Source: Marivita sp041725935 (GTDB taxonomy: Bacteria > Pseudomonadota > Alphaproteobacteria > Rhodobacterales > Rhodobacteraceae). Taken from it: DNA of 64,000 nt. The position numbers and the translations under genes were made by a program. Location of the stretch: the NCBI GenBank assembly GCA_041725935.1, contig JBGRQD010000001.1, positions 248,001 through 312,000 of the forward strand, written 5' to 3'. Under the pieces are notes generated by a model. That model saw only the letters and a list, made by a program, of their open reading frames with translations, had not been told where the DNA came from and did not search any database. Each line of letters starts with the position of its first letter. The stretch's first letter is position 1. Of the stretch, positions 1-8,599 are shown in pieces.

Positions 1-1
1 C

Positions 2-274
2 ACGCTCTACGACGGTTTTGTCGAGGCACGCGATATCGCGATGGCGCGGCTGCGGTCGGTCTGGCTGGGCAACGCCAACCGGATGACCCTGCCCTGGCTG
101 AATGCCGCGATGGAGCGCACGCTCGACAGCATGGGGCCGGATTACTGGAGCTATGGCTGTCAGGCCAACATGGCCGAGATCGCCGCGATCTGCCGCTATT
201 CGCTGGATCAACACCTGTCCGCCGGTCCGGTGGCCCCGGAAGCGCTGTTCCACCCGTCGGTTCTGGACACCTGA
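2..274 (+). CDS. C-terminal part of a 4,5-dihydroxyphthalate decarboxylase-like protein (5' end outside window)
   Basis: Only the last 90 residues are present; the frame is open from the window edge and ends in TGA. The segment LPWLNAAMERTLDSMG followed by DYWSYGCQANMAEI and RYSLDQHLS matches the C-terminal pattern of the 4,5-dihydroxyphthalate decarboxylase (Pht5) family, which shares the fold of NMT1/THI5-like periplasmic binding proteins. A one-base gap separates it from the TauE-like gene, so it is probably the proximal gene of the catabolic operon that runs to 8526. Whether it decarboxylates or only binds a ligand cannot be told from this fragment. Confidence 0.7.
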   Translation, partial: TLYDGFVEARDIAMARLRSVWLGNANRMTLPWLNAAMERTLDSMGPDYWSYGCQANMAEIAAICRYSLDQHLSAGPVAPEALFHPSVLDT

Positions 275-275
275 G

Positions 276-1061
276 ATGATGGAGATGTGGCACGCAGGAT
301 TGGGATGGCCGACAGCGACAACCCTGCTCGCGTTCAGTTTTGCCAGCTCCTTCATCACCATCGCCTTCGGCATCGGCGGCGGCGCGGTGATGCTCGCCGT
401 TCTCGCCACGCTTCTGCCCGCGCCCGCCATCATCCCCGTACACGGGCTGGTTCAGCTTGGCTCGAACGCCGGGCGCGCCGCGATCATGACGCGCTACATG
501 CGGTTCGATCTGCTGGGCCCGTTCGCGGCGGGCGCGCTGGTCGGCATCCTGATCGGCGGCTCATTGGTTGTCCAATTGGAGCCCGGCTGGATCCAGATGG
601 GTGTCGGGCTGTTCATCCTGTGGTCGGTTCTGGCCAAACCACCGGCCTTCCTGCGCCGCTCGGGGGCGGTCACGGGCACCGTGTCCAGTTTCCTGACGAT
701 GTTCTTTGGCGGCACCGGACCTTTCGTGGCCACCTATGTGAAAGCGCAGGGCCTCGACCGGCACGCCCATGTCGCCACGCACGCGATGTTCATGACGCTG
801 CAGCATCTGCTCAAGACGATCATGTTCGGCATCCTCGGCTTTGCCTTCAGCATCTGGGCCGGGCTGATCGCCCTGCTGATCGCCGCAGGTGTTCTTGGCA
901 CGCTGGCCGGGCGGCTCATGCTCGCCAAGATCGACGACCGCCGCTTTGGCATCGTGCTGACCGTGGTGCTGTCACTGCTGGCCGCCCGCTTGATCTACGC
1001 CGGGGCCAGCGACGTGTTTTTTGCCGCTGCCCCAGAGGCACCGACGGGAGGAACCAACTAA
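276..1061 (+). CDS. TauE/SafE-family sulfite or organic anion exporter
   Basis: A 261-residue, very hydrophobic protein with about eight predicted membrane helices in two half-repeats. The first helix carries FGIGGGAVMLAVLATLLP and the second half FFGGTGPFVATYV, the glycine/proline signatures at the start of each half in the TauE/SafE (DUF81) family. These inner-membrane proteins export sulfite, sulfoacetate or other organic anions. The first ATG after the upstream stop is at 276, with further in-frame ATGs at 279 and 285; no strong RBS is visible, so translation is probably coupled to the preceding gene. Its place before a TTT transporter suggests it disposes of an anionic product of the pathway. 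Confidence 0.85.
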   Translation: MMEMWHAGLGWPTATTLLAFSFASSFITIAFGIGGGAVMLAVLATLLPAPAIIPVHGLVQLGSNAGRAAIMTRYMRFDLLGPFAAGALVGILIGGSLVVQLEPGWIQMGVGLFILWSVLAKPPAFLRRSGAVTGTVSSFLTMFFGGTGPFVATYVKAQGLDRHAHVATHAMFMTLQHLLKTIMFGILGFAFSIWAGLIALLIAAGVLGTLAGRLMLAKIDDRRFGIVLTVVLSLLAARLIYAGASDVFFAAAPEAPTGGTN

Positions 1062-1140
1062 GCCGCCGGGCAAGTGCGCGACCCCGGTGGTGGACCATCA
1101 TCCGCGCTGACGAATTTGAACATGTAACTGGGAGGAAACC

Positions 1141-2142
1141 ATGTCCATGAAACAGACCATCAACCGCCGCACCCTGCTTGGCACCGGTGCCGCAGCCGCA
1201 GCACTGACCCTTGCCACTCCGGGGCTTGTCCGGGCCAACACGTTCCCTGACCGCAATTTCAGCGTCTATATCCCCACAGCCGAAGGCGGCGGGGCCGACC
1301 GCAACTTCCGCGCCTTCTCGAGCGTCTGGAAAACCCGTTTGGGCGTTGATTTTGAACCCAGCTTCTATCCCGGTGCATCAGGCCGCGTGGGGTACGAAAT
1401 CTACATGGGCAAAGCCGAGCCCGATTGCTACAACCTGCTCTTCGGCAATGTCGGGCCTGAAGTGCTTAACTGGGCGCTCCAGCCGCCCACCTTCGACATC
1501 AATGACTACATCTATTTCGGGCAGGTCGACAAAGACCCGTGCTGCCTGTTCGTCGGAGCCGAAAGCCCGCTGCAGACGATGGACGACATCATTGCCGCGT
1601 CCAAGACTCGCAAACTCAATGTCGGCACCAGCCGTATGGCGCACCCGGCATCGATCGGATTGATGGCGCTGGGTGACAAGCTGGGGATCGAGTTCAACCT
1701 GATCCCGCTTCAGGGCGGCAAGGGCACCGTGGCCGGTGCTGTGACCGGCGAGGTCGATTTCTCGGTCCTCACATCGGGTTCGGTGATCGCGGCGGGTGAC
1801 AGCGTCAAGACGCTTCTGGTCTTCGGCAACAACATCGCCGGAGAGGCGCTGGATAACGCGCCCAGCATCAACGACGCGTACAACATGGACCTGCCGGAAA
1901 TGCTGTCCACACGCGCGTTCGGCATCCACCAGAAGGCCATCGACGATTTTCCAGACCGGTTCGAAGTGCTGACCCGCACCTTCAAGGAAACCCACGAGGA
2001 TCCGGCCCTGATGGAAGCCTACATCGCCTCCAAAGGTCAGCCCGAATACCTCGTCTATGCCGGGATCGAAGAACTTGCCAAGGAGAAACAGGCGATGCTC
2101 GACCTTGGTGCGCAATACAAGGCGCTCCTGACCGGCGCGTAA
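1141..2142 (+). CDS. tctC: TTT transporter periplasmic substrate-binding protein (TctC family)
   Basis: A 333-residue extracytoplasmic solute receptor. The N-terminus has a twin-arginine-type signal (NRRTLLGTG, then an Ala-rich core, cleavage near residue 32), suggesting Tat export; tatABC lies at 15-16 kb. The mature part begins FPDRNFSVYIPTAEGGGADR and contains GTSRMAHPASIG and PLQGGKGTVAGAVTGEVDF, the ligand-loop and glycine-rich patterns of TctC/Bug receptors. A strong RBS (GGAGGAAACC) precedes the ATG at 1141. Together with the next two genes it forms a complete tripartite tricarboxylate transporter. TctC-family ligands range from citrate to terephthalate and sulfolactate, so the substrate cannot be read directly. 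Confidence 0.9.
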   Translation: MSMKQTINRRTLLGTGAAAAALTLATPGLVRANTFPDRNFSVYIPTAEGGGADRNFRAFSSVWKTRLGVDFEPSFYPGASGRVGYEIYMGKAEPDCYNLLFGNVGPEVLNWALQPPTFDINDYIYFGQVDKDPCCLFVGAESPLQTMDDIIAASKTRKLNVGTSRMAHPASIGLMALGDKLGIEFNLIPLQGGKGTVAGAVTGEVDFSVLTSGSVIAAGDSVKTLLVFGNNIAGEALDNAPSINDAYNMDLPEMLSTRAFGIHQKAIDDFPDRFEVLTRTFKETHEDPALMEAYIASKGQPEYLVYAGIEELAKEKQAMLDLGAQYKALLTGA

Positions 2143-2217
2143 CCGCGCCCGCGACCGGCAGCACATGGATCGCTGCCGGTCACACCCCACCCCATTCGCA
2201 CACAGGACGGCCTGCCC

Positions 2218-2730
2218 ATGCCCTCGGACCACCATAAACCGCCGCGCCAGATCGGTGGAGAGCTTGTCATCCCCATCCTCGCGGTGGGCTTTACGATCTA
2301 CTTCTTCTCGACGATCTGGAACTCGCCATGGACGGCACAGGTCAGCGCCTTCATCGTCGGGGGCATCCTGCTTCTGGTCTGCGCAATCTTCTTCGTGCGA
2401 GCCGGGATTTGGCTTGCCCGCGGTGAAGGCACGCTCGGGGTCGGCAACCTGTTCACGATGGACGACATCCGCACCGGGCGCATAGGCCTGTTGCTGACCA
2501 CCATCGCCTACGTGATGTTCATCGACACGCTGGGTTTCACGCTCATGACCTTCCTGTTCCTCGCGGTCAGCATGCTGATCCTCGCCAAGGGCAGGAACGC
2601 AGGCTTCATCACGATGGTGTCGGCGGCGATGGCGCTGACAGGCTGGGCGGTGTTCATCTGGGCCTTCGACACGCGGTTCCCGCGCGGATGGTTCGAAACG
2701 ACCATGAATGCGGTACTGTCCAATGGATAG
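2218..2730 (+). CDS. tctB: TTT transporter small membrane subunit (TctB family)
   Basis: A 170-residue protein with four predicted membrane helices (about residues 20-40, 45-65, 88-108 and 115-150), the size and topology of TctB/DUF1468 subunits. It sits between the binding protein and the large membrane subunit, and its end overlaps the start of tctA by 8 bp, the normal TctCBA order. The helix segment FSTIWNSPWTAQVSAFIVGGILLLV resembles family members only loosely, as is usual for this fast-evolving subunit, so the assignment rests on topology and context as much as on motifs. Confidence 0.88.
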   Translation: MPSDHHKPPRQIGGELVIPILAVGFTIYFFSTIWNSPWTAQVSAFIVGGILLLVCAIFFVRAGIWLARGEGTLGVGNLFTMDDIRTGRIGLLLTTIAYVMFIDTLGFTLMTFLFLAVSMLILAKGRNAGFITMVSAAMALTGWAVFIWAFDTRFPRGWFETTMNAVLSNG

Positions 2731-4237
2731 CAGCACAGCCTCCATCCTGGTCGAGGTTTTCTTTGAAACCATCGGCTATTGGTACATCATCGTCCCGACG
2801 ATCCTACTGGGCCTGATCGTCGGCGGCATCCCCGGCTTTTCGGCGGCAAACACCATCATCATCCTGATGCCCCTGACACTGGCGCTCGATCTGCAATCGG
2901 GTCTGGTGTTCATGATCTCGCTCTATTGCGCGGCGCGCATGGGCGCGGGCATTCCAGCCATTCTGGTCAACATCCCCGGCACGGCCGGGGCAGCGGCTAC
3001 ACCACTGGACGGCTACCCGATGGCCAAGCAGGGCAAGGGCCAACAGGCATTGGCGATCTCGTTTGTCGCGTCCTGCATCGGCGGCTTGCTGACGACGATC
3101 ATCGCGCTGGCCACGATGCCGATCCTCGCCCGCGTCGGCTTCTACATGCACTCGGTCGAGATGATCGTGGTCATGCTCTTCGGCATTTCCCTGATCGCGT
3201 CGATTGCGGCGCAGGACATGGTCAAGGGCCTGATCGCGGGCTTTCTGGGCCTGATGATCGGCTCCATCGGCACGGATGTGGTCTATGCCACCCCCCGCGG
3301 CACCTTCGGTATTCTCGAGCTCTACGACGGCGTGCCGCTGATCCCGGCGCTGGTCGGCCTCTTCGCGGTGTCCGAAGCCTTCGTCATCATCGAGAAACGC
3401 GTGATCGTGAACCACGACGGCGAACCCAGGGCGCCCAACTGGGGCGACACGTTTGAAGGTGTGAAGATCGCGCTGAAACGCTGGGTGCATATCGTCTGGA
3501 CCTCGATCATCGGTCTGGTGATCGGCGTGATCCCCGGCGCAGGCGCGTCCATCGCGAGCTTCGTCGCCTACCAGCAATCCCGCAGCTTCTCCAAAACGCC
3601 GGAACTCTACGGCACCGGTCACCCCGAAGGCCTGATCGCGCCTGAATCCGCCAATAATGGCGTCACTTCAGGCACGCTGGTACCGCTGCTCGTGCTGGGC
3701 ATTCCCGGTGGGGCAACAGCGGCGATCATGCTGGTGGTGATGCAGTTCCACGGCGTCAGCTTTGGCCCGTCCCTGTTCGAGAACCAGCCCAAGGTCGGCT
3801 ACGGCATGTTCATGGCGATGGCGGTCAGCTACGTGATCATGTTCCTGACCATCCTGCCGCTCAGCCGATACATGAGCCACGTTACCACGATCCCCACGAT
3901 CTACCTCGCGCCGATGATCATTGCATTCACGCTGGTGGGTGGGTTTGTCCCGCGTGAATACATGTTCGACATGTACCTCGCGCTGGCCTTCGGTGTGCTG
4001 GGCTACATCGCGCGGCGCACCGGCTACCACGTGGCCGCGATCCTGATCGGGGTCATCCTTGGGCCGCTTCTGGAAAAGTACTTCCTCTGGTCGCTCAAGA
4101 AATCCGATGGCGACATCTTGGTTCTCTTCTCTTCGACACTGGGCAACATCCTCTGGGTGGCCTTCGCAATGTCCATCATCCTGCCCATCATCTTTGGCAT
4201 TCGGCGCAAACGTAAACTCGAGGTACCTGCCGAATGA
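2723..4237 (+). CDS. tctA: TTT transporter large membrane subunit (TctA family)
   Basis: About 504 residues with 11-12 predicted membrane helices. The N-terminal half has the hallmark GGIPGFSAANTIIILMPLT and the second half has GVIPGAGASIASFVAYQQSR followed by APESANNGVTSG and LVLGIPGG, the repeated glycine/proline motifs of TctA. I chose ATG 2723 (MDSSTAS), which overlaps the tctB stop; an in-frame ATG five codons upstream at 2708 is possible. It is the channel-forming subunit of the sodium- or proton-driven uptake system and overlaps the next gene by 4 bp. Confidence 0.93.
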   Translation: MDSSTASILVEVFFETIGYWYIIVPTILLGLIVGGIPGFSAANTIIILMPLTLALDLQSGLVFMISLYCAARMGAGIPAILVNIPGTAGAAATPLDGYPMAKQGKGQQALAISFVASCIGGLLTTIIALATMPILARVGFYMHSVEMIVVMLFGISLIASIAAQDMVKGLIAGFLGLMIGSIGTDVVYATPRGTFGILELYDGVPLIPALVGLFAVSEAFVIIEKRVIVNHDGEPRAPNWGDTFEGVKIALKRWVHIVWTSIIGLVIGVIPGAGASIASFVAYQQSRSFSKTPELYGTGHPEGLIAPESANNGVTSGTLVPLLVLGIPGGATAAIMLVVMQFHGVSFGPSLFENQPKVGYGMFMAMAVSYVIMFLTILPLSRYMSHVTTIPTIYLAPMIIAFTLVGGFVPREYMFDMYLALAFGVLGYIARRTGYHVAAILIGVILGPLLEKYFLWSLKKSDGDILVLFSSTLGNILWVAFAMSIILPIIFGIRRKRKLEVPAE

Positions 4238-5493
4238 AAAAGACAGTCGAATACGAACTGGCGCGCAACATCCGCCGACTGGGCCATCTGGATATCGAAG
4301 GCGGCGGCGAAGTGACCCTTCAGGGCAGCTATGCCTACGTCGGCCATATGAAACCGCCGATGGGCACCTCGATCATCGACGTGTCAGACCCGGCCAATCC
4401 GAAGGTTGTGTCGCATGTCGCCCCACCGGATGAATGGTCCCACACCCACAAGGTCAAGGTGGCGGGTGACCTGATGATCACCAATGTCGAAATGGACCGC
4501 CGCCACTTTCTGCGCAAAGGCGACAAGATCGCGGGTCTGCGTACCGAAGGGCTGTCGGACGACCAGATCGCAGATCGTCTTGCGGTCAAACTGTCGGACA
4601 TCCCCGTCCTCGAAGCAGCTTTGGAGCGTGGCTACAACAGCGGCGGCTTCCGCGTTTGGGACATCTCGGACAAGACCGCGCCCAAGCTGCTGTCCTACGT
4701 CAAGACCTATGGTTTCGGTGTGCATCGCTTCGATATGGATGCCAACTACGCCTATATCTCAACCGAGATGGAGGGCTATGTCGGCAACATCCTCGTGATC
4801 TACGACCTGTCCGATCCGACCAACCCCACCGAAGTCTCGCGCTGGCATATGCCGGGGCAGCATGTGGCGCATGGCGAAACCCCCACGGGTGTCGGCTACA
4901 GCCACCGTCTGCACCATGCGATGCGCTGCGGCGATGAGCTTTGGGCGGCGGTCTGGCATGCGGGCATTCGCGTGCTGGATGCCAGCGACATCACCAGGCC
5001 GACGCTGAAGGGCAGCTACCGGTTTCCGAAGGGTATTCCGGAACCGACGCACACCGTCATGCCACTGGAACAGACGATCAATGGCCGGCGCTATGCCATC
5101 GCCATCGACGAGGAACACGACCACAAACCCGGCCGCTTGCACGGGTTCATCTGGGTGATGGACGTGACCGATCTGGAGAACATGGAACCGATTGCTGCCT
5201 GGGATCTCTCGGAACGGGTCTGCCCCTGGGTGGGTGAAGCCGGTGTGCGATTTGGCGGGCACCAATACCGCGAAAAGCTGGACAGCACGCTGATCTATGC
5301 CACCTGGTTCGCGGGCGGCTTGCGGGTGCTCGATGTGGCCGATCCAACCCTTCCCGTCGAAGTGGCGCATTTCATGGAACCGGGACCAACGGGCGCTCCA
5401 CCCCAATCCAATGACGTCGACGTGGATGACAACGGCCTGATCTATGTATTGGACCGCAACCGTGGCCTCGACATTCTGGAGATGACGCTATGA
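4234..5493 (+). CDS. LVIVD-repeat beta-propeller protein
   Basis: 419 residues, no signal peptide. The sequence is built from repeats of the form ..Y.YVG......IIDVSDP.NP..V..., for example YAYVGHMKPPMGTSIIDVSDP, FRVWDISDKTAPKLL, LVIYDLSDPTNPTEV, IRVLDASDITRPTL, IWVMDVTDLENMEPI and LRVLDVADPTLPVEV. That is the LVIVD repeat, which folds as a beta-propeller. Several His residues sit between blades (SHTHKV, HRFDMD, SHRLHHAM, EEHDH), so a metal site is possible. Start and stop overlap both neighbours by 4 bp (ATGA), so it is made together with the transporter and the molybdenum hydroxylase. No enzymatic function is established for this family; a periplasmic role is unlikely without a signal. Confidence 0.85.
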   Translation: MKKTVEYELARNIRRLGHLDIEGGGEVTLQGSYAYVGHMKPPMGTSIIDVSDPANPKVVSHVAPPDEWSHTHKVKVAGDLMITNVEMDRRHFLRKGDKIAGLRTEGLSDDQIADRLAVKLSDIPVLEAALERGYNSGGFRVWDISDKTAPKLLSYVKTYGFGVHRFDMDANYAYISTEMEGYVGNILVIYDLSDPTNPTEVSRWHMPGQHVAHGETPTGVGYSHRLHHAMRCGDELWAAVWHAGIRVLDASDITRPTLKGSYRFPKGIPEPTHTVMPLEQTINGRRYAIAIDEEHDHKPGRLHGFIWVMDVTDLENMEPIAAWDLSERVCPWVGEAGVRFGGHQYREKLDSTLIYATWFAGGLRVLDVADPTLPVEVAHFMEPGPTGAPPQSNDVDVDDNGLIYVLDRNRGLDILEMTL

Positions 5494-5969
5494 GCGATCC
5501 TGACCTCCTGCCCCCGAGCGTCGACCCCAACACAAAGGCGCTGGGCATCCGGCGGGTGAGCGCCCGCAACGAAGCTTCGACCCGGTCCGTGATGATGGTG
5601 CGCGATCACATCGTCATCACCGACGAGAAGGAAAGCAACACCGGGCCGACGCCTCTGGAAATGACGCTCTCGTCGCTCTTGGGCTGCGAAGGCGTCATCA
5701 TCAACCGTTGCGCCGAGGCGATGCAATTCGCCTATACCGCTGTCGACATGGAGGCCGATGGCGAGGTCGACCAGCGCGGCAGCCGCGGCGTGCAGGGCGT
5801 GCGTCCCTATTTCAACTGGGTCAAGCTGCGCATCCGTGTCCATACCGAGGAAACGCAGGAGAGGTTCGACCGGCTGACCCGCAACGTGGAATACCGCTGC
5901 CCGGTGATGAACCTGTTCAAATCGGCGGATGTGGATGTGCAGATCACATGGGAGCGCGTCGCCCCGTGA
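5490..5969 (+). CDS. OsmC/Ohr-family protein
   Basis: 159 residues. GPTPLEMTLSSLLGCEGVIINRCAE is the OsmC-type first helix with its reactive Cys after a Leu-Gly pair, and the second Cys lies in NVEYRCPVMNLFKSADVDVQITW near the C-terminus, the usual second redox Cys. OsmC/Ohr proteins reduce organic or acyl hydroperoxides through this Cys pair; more distant members (YhfA type) have unknown roles. It overlaps the LVIVD gene by 4 bp and the iron-sulfur subunit by 4 bp (GTGA). A role in protecting the redox enzyme or handling a reactive intermediate is my inference. Confidence 0.85.
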   Translation: MSDPDLLPPSVDPNTKALGIRRVSARNEASTRSVMMVRDHIVITDEKESNTGPTPLEMTLSSLLGCEGVIINRCAEAMQFAYTAVDMEADGEVDQRGSRGVQGVRPYFNWVKLRIRVHTEETQERFDRLTRNVEYRCPVMNLFKSADVDVQITWERVAP

Positions 5970-6421
5970 GCCTGAGACTGACGATCAACGGAACCGCGCA
6001 TGACATCACCTCGGAACCGGACACGCCGCTGGTCTATGTCCTGCGCGACGAGTTGAAACTCAAAGGCACCAAGCTGGGTTGCGGGTTGGAACAATGCGGT
6101 GCCTGTGCGGTCATGGTGGACGGCAAACTGGTGCTGTCCTGCGTCACCCCGGTCGAGGCGTTCGCCGGCAAAAATGTCACGACCATCGAAGGCATCGCCG
6201 AAACCGAGATCGGCCAGCGCGTGCAACAGGCCTTTGTCGAAGAGACCGCCGCACAATGTGGCTATTGCACATCAGGTCTCGTGGTGGCGGCAACCGCCTT
6301 GCTGGTGGACAACCCGGCACCGGATCGCGCCACCACCAAGGCGGCGTTGACGCCACATCTGTGCCGCTGCGGATCACACCCGCGCGTGCTCAGGGCGATC
6401 GAGAAGGCGGCCAGGGCATGA
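5966..6421 (+). CDS. (2Fe-2S)-binding small subunit of a xanthine dehydrogenase-family enzyme
   Basis: 151 residues from a GTG start that overlaps the osmC-like stop by 4 bp. It has both clusters expected for this subunit: a plant-type site GCGLEQCGACAVMVDGKLVL with a fourth Cys in SCVTPV, and the helical C-terminal site AAQCGYCTSG with HLCRCGSHPRV. It passes electrons from the molybdenum cofactor subunit encoded immediately downstream. No FAD-binding medium subunit is encoded nearby, so the enzyme has the two-subunit layout of isoquinoline oxidoreductase (IorAB) or nicotinate dehydrogenase and must use a different electron acceptor. Confidence 0.92.
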   Translation: MSLRLTINGTAHDITSEPDTPLVYVLRDELKLKGTKLGCGLEQCGACAVMVDGKLVLSCVTPVEAFAGKNVTTIEGIAETEIGQRVQQAFVEETAAQCGYCTSGLVVAATALLVDNPAPDRATTKAALTPHLCRCGSHPRVLRAIEKAARA

Positions 6422-8526
6422 GCCTCAAGACCTATCCGCACGTTGCCGACTGGCTGACAATCGACGGCGACAGCCTGCTGATCCACACCGGCAAGGTGGA
6501 TATCGGGCAACGCATCTCGACCGCGCTGGTCCGGATCGTGCAAGAGGAACTGGCGCTGCCGCTGTTGCAGATCGGCATCGCCTCCGTCCGCACCGGCCAT
6601 GCGCCCGACGAAGGCATCACCTCGGGCAGCAATTCCATCGAACAGTCGGGCCGCGCCATAGCCTCTGCCGCCGCGACCCTGCGCAAACATGTCCTCGACA
6701 TGGCAATTGCGCAACATGGGGGTGATCGTGCAGACTGGGTGTTGGAGGATGGCCATGTGCAGCGCGCGGGCACCAATCTGCGCCTTGACCTTGTCGAACT
6801 GGCCCGCGATCTACCGCCCGATCTGCCCGTCGATCCCGACCTGCCCCGGCATGTGCCTGGCACCCCCCCAGCCGTCGATATGCGTGGCATTTCCGCCATG
6901 GTGCAGGGGCGCTACAGTTTTCTGCACGACCTCGACCTGCCCGGCATGTGGCACGCCCGCCGCGTCAGCCCGCCCCACGCCCGCGCCACGCTGACGGAGA
7001 TCGACCAGACCGCGCTCGACAAGGCAGAGGCCAAGGGTTTGCACGTCCTGCGGGACGGCAGTTTCATCGCTGTCGCGGGTCCGCGCGAATGGGATGTGGT
7101 CAAGGCGGCGACCAGCCTCGGACTGGCCTGCACGTGGGATCTGCACGGCGGTCTGCCCGAAGGTGACGTGCTGGCGCAACTGACAGCTAAGAACGCCCAA
7201 CGCTTCCCAGTGGTGAATGGCACCCCGCAAAAAGCGCCCGTGCCCGACCCGCTGCCCGCGCCCGACCTCAGCGCGCGCTTCGAACGCCCCTACCAGATGC
7301 ACGGCGCGCTGGCACCCTCAGCCGCGCTGGCGGAATGGACGGGCGAGCGGCTGATCCTGCACAGCCACAGCCAAGGCATCTACCCCTTGCGCGAGGCGAT
7401 TTCCGACAGCCTTGGCCTGACGCCCGATCTGGTCGAGATCACCCATGTTCCCGGTTCCGGCTGCTACGGCCACAATGGCGCCGACGATGCGACCTACGAG
7501 GCCGCGCTGGTGGCGATGGCCCTGCCCGGCAGGCCAATCCTGCTGAAATGGTCGCGCGAAGACGAACACGCATGGGAGCCGTTCGCCCCCGCGATGGCGG
7601 TGCAGGTGGACGCCTCACTCGCGGGTGGCCGGATCACCGCTCTGTCTGCCGAGGCGTTCGGCGACACCCATCGTGGCCGTCCCCGCCCCGGCCCCAACCG
7701 CGCCGGCCCGGCCAAGCTGCTGGCCAACCGGTTCCGTGCCGACCCGATGGCGCCCTTTGTGGCCCCACCCAACATGGGCACCCATGCCGGCTTGCACCGC
7801 AACCTCGACCCGATCTACGATTTCGCCGAAACCCGGCTGGTCAAGAACCTTGTCCAGAACCTGCCGCACCGCACCTCTGCCATGCGCTGTCTGGGCGCGG
7901 TCGCCAATGTGTTCGCGCTGGAAAGCCTGATGGACGAGGCGGCGCAGGCCGCAGGCACCGATCCGATCGCGTTCCGCATCGCACACCTCACCGATCCCCG
8001 CGCCATCGCCGTGCTGCGCGACCTCGACCGCCGTCTTGCTGCCCTGCCCCCCTTGGCCGAGGGCATGGGACGGGGCATCGCCTATGCGCAATACAAGAAC
8101 GCCATGACCCGCGTCGGCATCGCCGTGGATCTGCGCGTGACCGACATTGCAGAGGTGCGGCTGGACCGCGTGACGATGGTGGCTGATGCAGGCCGCGTGA
8201 TCGACCCCGACGGGCTGATCGCACAGCTTGAAGGCGGGGTCATGCAGGCGGCAAGCTGGGCGCTGTACGAAGAGGTCACATGGGACCGCGACGGCATCAC
8301 ATCGCGCGACTGGGACAGCTATCCGGTGATCCGCTTCGACAACGTGCCCGACTTCGACATTTCACTGCTCGAAGACCAGGCTCTGCCCTCTGTCGGTGCG
8401 GGCGAGGCGTCCCCCGGCCCCACCGTGGCCGCCATCGCCAACGCGATCTTTGCGGCCACAGGACTGCGCTTGCGCCGGATGCCCTTTACCGGCGATGCCA
8501 TCACGCAGGCCGCGCTGGCGCTGTGA
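6418..8526 (+). CDS. Molybdopterin-binding large subunit of a xanthine dehydrogenase-family hydroxylase
   Basis: 702 residues from ATG 6418, overlapping the small-subunit stop by 4 bp. Early motifs LLIHTGKVDIGQRI and GITSGSNSIEQSGRAI match the Ior/nicotinate dehydrogenase type of molybdenum hydroxylase large subunit. The middle region has VPGSGCYGHNGADDATYEAAL and PILLKWSREDEHAWEPF, and the C-terminus carries SVGAGEASPGPTVAAIANA, which places the catalytic Glu of the family at about residue 663. There is no Tat signal, so it probably works in the cytoplasm, and no fused cytochrome domain as in NicB. The substrate, probably an N-heterocycle, aldehyde or aromatic acid taken up by the TTT system, is not determined. 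Confidence 0.9.
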   Translation: MSLKTYPHVADWLTIDGDSLLIHTGKVDIGQRISTALVRIVQEELALPLLQIGIASVRTGHAPDEGITSGSNSIEQSGRAIASAAATLRKHVLDMAIAQHGGDRADWVLEDGHVQRAGTNLRLDLVELARDLPPDLPVDPDLPRHVPGTPPAVDMRGISAMVQGRYSFLHDLDLPGMWHARRVSPPHARATLTEIDQTALDKAEAKGLHVLRDGSFIAVAGPREWDVVKAATSLGLACTWDLHGGLPEGDVLAQLTAKNAQRFPVVNGTPQKAPVPDPLPAPDLSARFERPYQMHGALAPSAALAEWTGERLILHSHSQGIYPLREAISDSLGLTPDLVEITHVPGSGCYGHNGADDATYEAALVAMALPGRPILLKWSREDEHAWEPFAPAMAVQVDASLAGGRITALSAEAFGDTHRGRPRPGPNRAGPAKLLANRFRADPMAPFVAPPNMGTHAGLHRNLDPIYDFAETRLVKNLVQNLPHRTSAMRCLGAVANVFALESLMDEAAQAAGTDPIAFRIAHLTDPRAIAVLRDLDRRLAALPPLAEGMGRGIAYAQYKNAMTRVGIAVDLRVTDIAEVRLDRVTMVADAGRVIDPDGLIAQLEGGVMQAASWALYEEVTWDRDGITSRDWDSYPVIRFDNVPDFDISLLEDQALPSVGAGEASPGPTVAAIANAIFAATGLRLRRMPFTGDAITQAALAL

Positions 8527-8599
8527 GCCACGGAAAGCGCCGGGTTGCGCGCCCGGCGGCAAGCTGGCACAGCTAAGACAATCAAAACCGGAGCACCCC

